In this document: piece after piece, positions 27,901-39,900 of the stretch | How positions within the stretch are numbered: the first letter of the stretch is position 1 | How the letters are laid out: each line of letters begins with the position of its first letter | Assembly (NCBI GenBank): GCA_000507305.1 | Contig: DF240847.1 | Span: 1 to 64,000, forward strand | Direction of reading: 5' to 3' | From: Breviolum minutum Mf 1.05b.01 | Lineage: Eukaryota > Sar > Dinophyceae > Suessiales > Symbiodiniaceae | DNA: 64,000 nucleotides | Translations under genes and position numbers: made by a program | Notes under the pieces: generated by a model | What the model was told of the DNA's origin: nothing | The model's input: only the letters and a program-made list of their open reading frames with translations | The model's database searches: none

Positions 27901-30900
27901 GGACCAATGCTGGCACAATACAAAATGGTCCCTCTCAATATTTATGGACCATGAAATCCCTCAACTTACTGCAACAAAAATTCGAAGGTTTTCCTGATTC
28001 TCCAGTTTTGGCGACATCCCGAAATTGATGTGAGTACAGAATAAGTCCAAACTGATGCCTTTGCATTTTGCGACTCCAGCCAGGTGCACCCACTTCCTCC
28101 GTCATTTGATGCGTGTCATGGCTACATCTTAAGTTGGTGTAGCAGTTTATGGGGCCTTAGCGGTTTGGTGCTTTGAAATAGGAGATCCTAAAAAGTCCAT
28201 GAAGACCTAGGGTGAAGTAGCATACATTACATACTATATGCTTTTGTATATGCATGGACATGATGTGATCACATGCTTTAAGAAGAGAATGATTGCACAC
28301 AAGAATACCATGACGTACTGTACATTGCAGCGTTGCTTTGCACATTATCCTATGCTACCCTTGTTTATATCACATAGCTATCTATCATGTTTCTGTGAGA
28401 TACACTATCACTATACCATGCTATGCGACGGTAGTTCAGTTGCAATACGTGAGCCGGGCGTGGCACGACTTTACATTGAGTGACGCATGGTGACACAACA
28501 TTGCCATGCATTCGGTATTGTGTCATATGCTTGTAGCTTTGTCTTGATTTACGTAGGACGATGGCATGACATGCAGAACTCAGTACAGATGAACAGCGAC
28601 GCAGACAGTCTGGTGGCAGTAAGTTCTTTGATTGTTTGATCGACCTGCCTTTGGACATGGTGGCCGTTCCTGCCAAACGAATTTCTGCAATGCAGAATAC
28701 AAATAGGAACTTCAATGATTCTATACATAGATAGACAGATACCATATTTATATCAGAATTCTAAGTTTCAAACAGTCCTCCGTGCCCTGTGCATGGAAAT
28801 CAGTGCCGTTCTTTGTTGCAATGATAATGACGTTGCTTACTACGTTTGTGATGCCAAAACACTGGTGTCCAGCTTCTGCAAAGATGCAACTAATAGCCAG
28901 GTACATTTGGAATTGGAAGTCTCCAAGCATCCACGATGAAGAACGTTATGCCTTATTGTTGCTCAGCAAACGAATGGACATTCCCAACCTGGAACTTTGG
29001 CGCAACAAAAACTCTCAGCTTAGCCTGGAACCCGTGAAGACTTTTCCGCCATGATTTCGTTCCCGTTCCCTGATATTTTTTGCCCAGTTTTTTTAAAAGT
29101 GGAATCATGACATCGAGAAAGTTGTATGAAAAGAACCATTGAATGAGTGTCATTTTACATGCTTGATTCGGCAAGTTCTCTGCTACCTTTACCGACAAAT
29201 CTGTATTTACTTGTTCACTTTGGTTCACCAGGGGGTGATTTAATGGACATGTGTAGGCTTTTAGTATGGCATTTCAAACCACGACTTGAGGATGGACCAT
29301 GATTCGACTTTCATTCAGAATCATTGCCAAGAAAGTCATATATATATATATAGAGTGATATGGCCATGGCAAATCTGAATACTGATACAACAAGTGTTCC
29401 CCTTGGCCCAACAGCTCCGATACTGGTACAAACGATACATTTCTGATTATGATAAGTAAGTAACGTATGATTGTTGCTATTCACCAGGGTCGATGTGGGG
29501 TGACGTTGCGCCCTGACTCATTGCTGTGGGGCATGATTCTGAGGGAATTATGACGACCTCAGACAACCTCACCGGTTCTATATTTTTCGATTAAGAACTC
29601 CCCCCTTTGTTGAGTCTTTCCAGGATTATTTACCCAAATCTATGGAACCATATGGAACCCAACTTACCACATTTCCAGTATTTTGCGACACTGAAAATTC
29701 TGACCTTGTAAGATACAATCATACGTTGAAATTGCAGACTATGATTCCTAGGGCTGTTTGTGATGGGTATTTCCATGTCGCCACCGAGGACTTCCCCCGC
29801 TTTGCCCGAGCCATTGCAGATGCTCAGCGCTTTATGCGACGTGAGCTGAAGTCCGCCTCAGCAGTGTCACAGCGGGATATCATCCGTGTAGCATCTTGGG
29901 TTGGAATTGGGGCAGACTTTTTGGTAGCATCTGGTTGATTGGAAAGGTGGTGGTCGTGGTGACGGTGGTAGTTAGTTTTGACATGGGGGAAGGATGTAAC
30001 AAATCTAGATCTCATTTCTAAAGGGTTTTGAATTTCTGAAGATTGTTTCCAACCCAATATAAACCATATATCTTGTATATATATATATACATATATATGT
30101 ATGTATACATATATATATATATTTATATATACACATATTTTGATAATGGTTTCCAACCCGGCCGTTCCCCGTTCTTGGGGGCAGGTCTCTTTGTTGGATT
30201 TCTTTTGGCACCGTAGCTACAGCTCTGTGGGCGCCTCCGAGCGTTGTCGAGTTGCACGTGCATTACTCTTGGCCTTTGGTGTGGCGTTCTACCTGGGTCT
30301 GAAACTCTGCCGAGATTATCTAGGTTTCTTTGGTGAGGAAAGTAAGGATGGTAATGGAGAGTTGAAAAAGGCCAGCTCCAAAAAGAAGTAAATTCTGAGA
30401 GATTATCTAGGTGGTGGCAACTCAATCATTTTTATACATTTTTACCCTTTACTTTGCGAAATGATCCAATTTGACGAGCATATTTTTCAATTGGGTTGGT
30501 TCAACCACCAACTAGTCATGCCTTGTATCAGGGTTCCTGTGCTTAAAGAAAAGATCAGAGAGGTGGAATTATTTGGTGAACCTCACCAAAGCAAGAGCTT
30601 GCTTTTGGAGAAAAAGATCATTGTCATTTGAATCAATGAAGGCAACCAGGAAAAAATGCCTTCACAGCCTCTGTGGTGCTTGGTGGATTTCTTGGTACCA
30701 AGGAATCGTAATCAACGGGAGCGCTTTGTCAAAGAGGTTCACGGGACATAAGGGTTTGGCGGGTGGGAGATCATGGGTGCAGATTCCCATAGAAGAAGTG
30801 ACTTGAATATGCATGGGGAACCCGCGAAAATAGATGAAAAACATGACAAAACACGAGGAGTCTGGATGGCTTCAGGCATAGTCATTTTGAGCTTGGAAAC

Positions 30901-33900
30901 AACTTTGGAGGCCTAGACAATTATGTCTGCTACAAAAGATGTGACATACTTGTACGAGTTTTCGATTTTAATGTACCAATCAGTTGCTTCATCCAGGGCT
31001 GAAAAGGGCTTGGGTCACTCAAGGGAACTTCGACATCATGTGAATTCATCCCAAATGGTTTTTCAGTTAGGAAATCCCACAAAATGACCTTGTTCATTGA
31101 ATTTGGGCCTGGCTGGTGAAATACTTTGTCCATAATTCAACTAGATATCTATGAGGAACTGAACGTCTTCAACTGTCAACCAACAGGTTCAATAAAGTTG
31201 TGGCCATTTCAATGCAGCGAAACTTTCGAAAAAACCGGGGAAAACGGCGTTCAACCGCCAGAACAGGTCACGGAGAAGCACTACACAGGCATTCAGGCAG
31301 AAGAAACGGAGCAGAGCTTGGAGCTGGTCCAGGTCCTTTCAGAGGACCCCTTTTTTTTGGGGGAGCACTTTTGGATGGGAAGGTGCCCAACTTCCCAAAT
31401 TGCTGCGCCTTTTTTCCCCTGAATTTAAATTTGCTGCATCCCGCATCCTGGAGGCAACGGCAAGATTTTCTGAACAAGCAAGCTGATAGTCTTTTTTGAT
31501 GTGGGTTGATTCTGATGACTGTCTTCTATGGAAGAATACTATTCACAGCTGGTACGTATCAAATCATTGCAAAGAGGAAAGATGAAAGTTCCCTCAGTTT
31601 TGAACAAAGTTTGTCTTGGATTCTTTTGGCACTGCTAAGAGAAGGTCGGCAATGCCGGATTTTGGTAAGCAACTGCTTTTCTCATAAGGCATATATTTTG
31701 TGACTCAGCAGCCTCGGCTGCTAGAACAATTTCTCAGGCTAACTTTTCCTGAAAGGGTCAAACCGTTCGTTTCTTGAGAGGATCCAATAATCTTCTTTGC
31801 CGTCATCATCCCCTCAAACTACAAAAACTGACACGAAAATTGCGACTCAAACATTGATTTGATGATTCCAGGAGATGGACACGTACATCAAGCCCATCAA
31901 AGACGATGAGAGGCTGGCGCACGGTATTGCCTTGACCAGGGCTCTCAAGGAGAACATCTTTGCTGTGATTGTCGGGATTGAGTGCAACATTCCGGCGACC
32001 AGACTGGAACTTTTCTGGAGACGGCGTGGTGTCCATACCATCTGTGTTTTTTTCATTTTGACCTTGAACTAGAGCTTTGAGAGACTCTTTTTCCTATGCC
32101 AAGATGTATACACAATAATTATCATGAACAACCTGCTCAACAACTTGCTTCTTGATAATATGTACTTACTCGCTGAGCGGAACTGACGTTTCAACTTTCA
32201 TGATTTGGTTCGCAAGGTGATGATTGTTGGAATGCCTGGAACTGGCAAGACTCTTGCAGTGAACAAAGCTACCAGTGTGTTGAGGGGCGCAAGTTCCGTG
32301 CAATTCTTTCGAGACTTTAGTCACTTGTCACAAATGTCAAGATACGATGTCATGCTTTTGCTTGCAACTGCCCTTGTAAAGAGTGATATAAGCTACCCCA
32401 ACTTATTCTCGGCCAATGCAATGGAGACTATGTTCCAGGTGGTCAGGTGGTCCCACCAAAAGGTGGATCAAAACATTTGACAGTCACATCATGTAACCTC
32501 TCGGATGTGGGATGTGGCAGTGTTCTAGAATTTGCTGCTCTAATATGGCTTGTCTCCTTTTTTCACTTTTGCATTTTTCTTTGTGAAGATATGATGATTT
32601 GAGGGCTTTCCATCATTTCCATCTGGAAGCTCCTGTGCAACCTTCCCAAAAGTTTTCGATCGTTGTGATCCATGACACGGGGGACAAAAAAGGCTTCAAC
32701 ATTTCAGACATGCCTGTCCCCCCTCAACACATATGGCTACGACTCGCATGTGACGGAGGTGACTGTGCAAATTCCGTTTTTCGATATCAGTGCTCCAAAG
32801 ATAGTACCTCAAGGCAAATCCATGAGGCCATCTTAGGAAAAGGGGATGGGGTGAGCCGTTGTAAGCCCAACATAGGTGAATAGCATCAAGATATGGGTCT
32901 GAATTTTTCGATGCCTTGTGATTTGGATATTCAAAGGTTCGAAGATTCAAAAATTCAGATCAACGAGCCAATTGCGCCAATTTGTGAGAGTCTAGGGAGT
33001 GCAGGTTCGTGGTCCGATTTTACAGTGTTTGTTTTTCTCTGCTAAAAAAAAAGTAGAGTTTTCCAAAAGTGTTCTTGGTTCTTTTAATAACGGATATTAC
33101 ACGTCGACGTATATCCATGTGAATTTATTAATTCTGACATATTTTGCCTCAATCTTTCAGACATATCAAGCTTACTCTTGTACCTAGTACCAATAAGCAA
33201 TCGTAGAGAATCTGAGTCACCTTCAACCTGGTTGGTTGAAATCTCACCCGCCACCCTGTGAAAAAAGGTCTTTGAAAGTGCACTCCGAGCCAAACAGCGC
33301 AATGACATGGAGGACTAAGATGGGCAAAAATCCAGTCATTCTGTGTAAGGAAATCCGTTGAGTTCAAGAAAAAGCAATGGAATCTTCGGAAGAATAGCCG
33401 CAAAAGCTGATTCTTTTGTTACATGACTAGATGATCTGGACTTTGATCCAACCTTTCTCTGAAGGATGGTCGAAGACGTCCAGTGGTCTTTTTGGATGAA
33501 GCTGGTTTGCCGAAGGAGAAGGTGGAAAGCCTCAAGGCGATTCACTACTGGATTGATGATGGATCCTCGTCTTTCATGTTGTTACGAAACATCGCATGAA
33601 CATCCCAGGCTGCAGCATAGTAACGGAGCCAATTTTATTTTAGAACTATATTTGAGGAGCAGATTGTTAAACCATGTTAAACCTTTGGAAGACTTGACAG
33701 GGTATCTCATTTTTCCCCAAACAGTTTACTGTTGGGGTTCTCAATTCTTTCTTAGTGTGTCCGCCTTGGCGAGGGCTTGTCGCCGGTCTTGTCTCCCATC
33801 TTGTCTCCGCTGGTCTGGGATGCTGCGTCCGTGCTCTGGGCTTGTCTCCAAAATTTAATGTGCGATTTGTGCAACTGTTTGGGGTCTGCCGTGGTGTAAT

Positions 33901-36900
33901 CTTGTCACATAGGGGTGATGGTTGGTGCGTCCGACAATGCCTGCTTAAGTGTTTGCTCAGGTGTCGACTAAAGGCATTGATGTATTGGTGTTAGGATCAC
34001 ATTGGATCTGCCAAGGTCAGGACTGGTTTTTAGCAAAAGAAGTTTTCACCAGCGCCTAGTTTAGCACCAAACAGGTGCCTGCTACTTTGATTGTCACAAA
34101 TATCTTTCGATTCCTTGAGGTCGTATTTTCTGTTGCCTTCTGGCCAACAACCCACTGGATGCAGCGAAGAGGAACCGATGTCTGCAAGTCTTCCGAGATA
34201 AAGCCGATGAAGATGACTTGGAGCAACTTGGTCAGGGAAACATGCGGAAACTCAGTTTTCTGAAATCCGAAACCATGACCAGCAGAGATGTTTCTTTGTT
34301 ACAGTGAGTAGGATGCATTCCATGCATCTCCAACAACAACATAGACAGGTGCAAAAACTGGCTGCCTTTTTTGAGACATGTTCATCACGTTGTTCGAAAA
34401 ACCATTTTTAAAACATCAAGTCACCAACGAAGAAAGATCGCCACCTTGGAACACTATGATGGAAACATATTTTTATGCCATAGAAATACATGATCCTTTT
34501 AGACAAGGTAGTCACAGTTGCTTTGCGTGGCTGGTTCTTGTTTCATCTTCTGAAAATTTTGTTATGACACTCCAATGTGCCCAAGGTTGCTTGCATCCGA
34601 GTGTTTAGGAGTGAGACTAGAAGACCCAGCCTCCAAATCCATGGTGAAAGGATTTTGTAACGCGGATGCATTGAGAGCCAGTGGAGGACATGTAACTTGC
34701 TGTTTGCACCAAGTTTCAAAATTCTGAAAATTGACTGGACACAAATCCTTCTACCTGGCCTAAAGTTAGGTTGGGATGACACATTGGCCTCAACACACTT
34801 GTATGGCTCGCCATTTGCAAATCACATTAACAAAAAGATCACAAAGAAGCTTGTCATTGAAAAGGACAACCTGGATTTTGAACCGACCAATGCAACCATT
34901 TAGGAACACTCTCAAACAATCTTTTGTTCGGTTGGATCCATTAAGGGTATAGTGGGTCACTAGCCTGTTGGGGTGGACTCATTTAAGTAGAGTTTTTTTG
35001 TGGGAGAGTCACACTTGGGTTCCATTTTCATCTCATTTATCCTCCAAAAAAGTCAGGTTATGTGATGGGTCAGTTGGAATTGATGTGCAGGTGGAGCTTT
35101 CCAAGAAATCTCTCAGCAGAGCTGGAAGGAGCCACAGCTTCAATCCCCCATTTGTGTAGGACGTTTTCCTCAAGGATAGTTACACAAACTATGAGTTGAA
35201 GCACAACACTATTGGAATTTCTTTGCGACAGAAATTATGTCACCAAAAGTGGAGTCAGGCTTCACCTTCTTCACCCATCTTTCCAAACTTTCATTGAATG
35301 CCATGGACACAAATTCTGCAGGGTTCGAGAATGCCATTGTGGAGATTTTGCAAGGTATTTTGTTTTTTCTTCTGGAGGCCATTCGCCCATCACAAACACC
35401 ACTTTGTGGTTTTTTTCCAGGACCAGAACAAAGCCTTCCGCATTTTTCATTTGCGCGACTTTCATCATTGTTTGAGGTGGGAAGTGTTGGAACTTCGAGG
35501 AATCAGAGCAAATAAACAATCGGCATAAGCAGAAAAGTGATACGGAATGCTACAAAATCAATCATCAGAACTTGAGCATCTTTTTGGTATCTCCAAATAT
35601 GGGGGATCCTCAAACGCCGCAGAAATTGTTTATTTCAATTCCGAAACTGATGGATTTGGGAGCTCCCAATTTTTAAACACCAGTTGCAACTGCCATTCAA
35701 ACTTAGTGGAATTGTCCGGCTGCTTCTGAGACTTCTGGGGGAAATCGATGCTTCAGCCAGGTTCAATGATGTATAAACTTAGTATAAACCAGACGAACTG
35801 CCCCGTTAGTCATACGCACAATGAAGCCCGCTTGTACAGCTCAGAGATATGAATTGTATTGAATTGTGTATTTACTAGTTCAGTTTCAAGATTAGGCAGC
35901 ATTTTTTGAGTACTCTAGAGTTCACCTATACTATTGGGGTAGGAACCTTAGTCCGTTTGAACTTCATGTTTCAGACGCTTCCCCATTGGTGCCTATAGCA
36001 AAGCTGCCGCAGATACCTTCGCCGTCACGGGCATGTTCAAGGTGGAGCAGTGACCTCTCTGTCAGTGTTGCGCGCTACTTGGTGATGATTATGGGCCTTA
36101 AAAACCAGTTATGTGTATATATGGTTATTATAACCCCACTTATGGGGGTGTTAAAAACCCAGTTACCCTAGGGGGTATTAAATGGGACCCATTTGGGGTG
36201 GGATGAAACTTGATGCAATTCCTGCTGGTTATTTTTTAGGGGGATTTCCTGAACAAAAATCGTCCTTGAAGTTTGGGTTGGAGGTTTTGTAATAACCACT
36301 GGGAACATAGCTTTGTTGCAGATTCTGGACCAGAAAAATTCTATGATCAAAAAACTGTGACAGGTAACGGAAGTGTCTAGACCAATGGTTTATGTGAAGA
36401 CTATCCTTATGGATCTCCATGGTGAAAAATAAACCATGGCAGGTTCTCCTCCCCCCAAAAAAATCCCCACGTTTTCAAGGCCTTGGAGCGAAATTTTGGT
36501 GGTTTGAAGAAGGAAGACTTTCTTCAACTTACAGAGGTCTTTTTCCGACACCTTGAGAAAGAGACGGATGGTTTGATCGCACCCTTGGAGACCAGTTCTC
36601 TACGTGGTATTCTCGATGTATTGCAGGAAGCTTTGGAGGATCTTCCACCTGAAGATTTGCAGGAGTTCGAATGGAAAGGGGGTGTGTTTGATAAGGATTG
36701 TTGACCCAAACTCCAACCTCCCAGAATCACCTTGAGAAATGGTGAGTCAGAGGAAGCCAATCGATTTCAGCTAATTTCGAAATGCAAAAAAGATGGGTTC
36801 TCTTTGCTTGAGGCTCTTTTGTAGATATGAAGAAGTGCTGTGTAAAGAGGTACCTTCACACGAGATGGATCCAAGCTGACTGTTGAATTTACTCCTAGAT

Positions 36901-39900
36901 TCCACCAGCACACATCTGACTGTAATCTACGACATTCCAACGATCTGTACGCTTTGGTTCCATGCCAGGAATACATATCATAGCTCAATATAGAAGGTGT
37001 GCTCACACAGGTCGCATATCCACACCGATTTTTAAGTGGATCGAACTTGAGGATGGGATAATACATTCACCTGAGACTGAAGCCAAGGCCCCCTTAGACC
37101 CTGTTGGTTCTTTGCTTTGCTTTGGCTGATACTGCTGCTACTTCTGCTGCATCTGTGTGACAGGAGATTTGCAATAATTTGCCATGCTTGAATAGTTGCC
37201 TGTAACAAGTGACAATGTGCATTGTGATTTATAATGCGCATTGTCACTTGTTACAGGCAACTATTCAAGCATTAGAATTCTATCTTGATTGATATGTCGT
37301 ATATATATATATATATATACAGCTGGTGTATGTATATAAGTATACATATACACACTATATACATAACGTACTGGTTATCTGCTGGATTCAAGCTAGCAGC
37401 CAACTGAACAGGTTGCCTTATCCATTCGAAACTAGTTTTAGCAATCACAGCTCTCTTGGTTTGCACAGGATGCGGGTTATGAGCCCTGCCGCTTCAAGCT
37501 CATCATTGATGAAACTGAAGATGGTGGAGCAGTGCGTATCATGCAATCAGCAGGACTTCTTCCTTCACAGTGGCAGTTCTTGGAAGTTTCCGATTTGCCT
37601 GGCGACCGGAGTGAGTTGCATCGAAGTCAAATCGTCAGCAACTTGCGGAGAGCGGCAGAGCAAGCAGGAACATGTGTGATGATCGCTTATGATGAAATCT
37701 TAGATGGTTTTTATGATCTCTTGAATCTACGTTTTCAACGACTTCCTGGTCAAGGACGCGTGAGGTTTGCTGCAACGGTTGCTGCTGGTAGCTACTCTGT
37801 TCTAGCACCTGTAGATCCTCGTTTCATGCTGGTGGTTTGTATCAAAGCTTCTGAGCTTCACCAAACGCCACTTCCTTTTTTGAATCGCTTCGAGAAGTTC
37901 TATTTGGGTCCTGGAGATTGGGCAGTGCATCAAGCGCATGAACTTTGCCTTCGTCATATCAACCATCAACTTCTCCAAGAGTTCTTTTTGGAGCCAGCAC
38001 GAGGACGCCTACAGGCTGGGGAACTGTGTAACTCTTCAAGTTCCTTAACCTGCTAGTGTAAGCATACGATTTGTGCAATGAAGATAGAGGATGGTTCTTG
38101 GTGACATCCTTTCCGAATGTCTCTCTATCTCTGCCCTGAAGGCCTTGGTCCAACTGATTGGAGATGCCAGCCTCATCGGCTACAGTGGCGACCCGGTTCC
38201 AAGTGCACCATGAAATTCACCCAAAACAACAAGCAGGTCGTTTTTAAATGCCAACACCTGGAAACCAACTAAAAAAAGGTCATGATTAGTTATAGCCGAT
38301 AGTTTTGACGGCTTGGGTAGCAGGTGCGCGCATCAAATACACCTTTCACTAGAGAAGAAATCTAGATTGTCATGTAATCATGCTGATCACGAGCTAAATT
38401 GATTTATTTTCGAAGACATTGAATGTGTGAGCGAGTGTAAGTAGTCCTTCATAGCCGACCTCACTTGAAGAAGGGTGATTTGGGATGAGATGCCTGCCAA
38501 TGAAAGCGGTAAAATGATGGTGAGTTCCTCCTCCTTAAGTACTTTTTGCACGAGGGATTTACCTCTTTATCTCTGGCAAGGTTTAGACATCCTTTCACAG
38601 TGGGTCAGGGTCAGACACCAGCATAGAACTCACCTGCAAAAGAAACTGGACTTCAGGCAATGCAAGTTTGGACTCTGCCATTTGCGATGCTTTGAGCAGC
38701 ACTGATGTGAAATGTGCATTAGAAGCATTGACTTCTGCATGGCATGAGGAGAGTAATGGCCGTGGTGTAAGCTTGGTAAAGCTGCAACCTCAGCCGGGGC
38801 AGCTGCCGGAAGACTTGGATGCAAGGAGTGCGATCAAACTTGGTCTTCACGACGTGACGTTGAAGTGTTATGGCCATGAAAACGCAGGGAACACGTGCTT
38901 TCTGGAGGCATGCTTGACCATTCTATTGGTGCATGAGAAGTGGATGTTGCCTCCACAGAAGGACAATGAGATGGGACTTTTGAGTGATTTGCGACATATC
39001 TTGAAAAAGTCAACACATGAAGTGGTGGGTCAAGTGGATATGCAATCTTTAGCCCAGAAGTTGGAACATGCAAATATTGTTCAGCATCGGCACATGATGG
39101 ACGATGCTGCAATTGTGCTTGAATCGATTCTCGACAAGTGTGAAAGCCCCAAATTACCACTACAGACTTGCACTTGCGCAACTCCAGAGGATTGTAAAAG
39201 GTTCGGATATCCAACCGGCCCTGTGGATGTGGTTCAAGACCGGAATGACTACATCATCAGAACCACTCCCAAGGCTTATGCCAGCCTGCAGACTTTGTTG
39301 CAAGAACGAGTTCTTGCGCCGGTGTCCAAATGCAAGGTGGAGACAGCGGAGGATTCCAGAGAGCATCTCTTATCTTCAGCGATTCGTGCCAAACAGAGGC
39401 CTTTGAAGAGTTTCCCTCCTATGGCTTTGCCCATTTGTGTTGAACGCTGGAATGCTCAGACAATGGAGAAGATCAATGACTGTGTGTTGCTCAGCATTGA
39501 ATAAGCTGGAATCATATTAGTTTTGCAATTTTTTGCCCTCAAATCAATTATTTTTGCCATGAAAACAACATACTAATATATTTCATATGTTGTACAATCC
39601 TTTTCATTAGTTTAGGTCCAAAACAATAAGGACATAAGGACACCATGTGATTTGATAGAAAGAAGATCTCTTTTTGAAATACAACCTGTTGCACAACTAC
39701 TGTTCATTGATTTTGTAGATCGGATGATTTCATCTACCAAGGTCAGTGCCATTGGAAGGCTTGATGTTACCATTGCTACCGCCAAAGCATTGCACACTTC
39801 AACTTGCTCAGTTGGAACCTAGGTGGCGGCATCAGTTTTTTTTAAAAGATGGGATTTGGATGTCTCGGCACAATCAAAAAAAGCAAACCAGACTTTTCCA

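Noticed and set aside
28422-28485. GACGGTAGTTCAGTTG looked like a tRNA D-arm
   Set aside because: No T-arm GGTTC box and no pairing acceptor stem at the right distance.
36040-36090. VARYLVMIMG as a conserved RNF213 strand
   Set aside because: It lies upstream of the RNFGG exon, the wrong order for the family, and has no phase support.
39179-39210. CATPEDCKR in the USP exon as the RNF213 C-A-T-P motif
   Set aside because: A better match to that RNF213 segment (CLAPSEAVLSRS) lies at 41166-41308 in the correct order, so this one is probably coincidence.
38834-39214. Minus-strand frame opposite the USP exon
   Set aside because: Shadow of the plus-strand USP coding frame.
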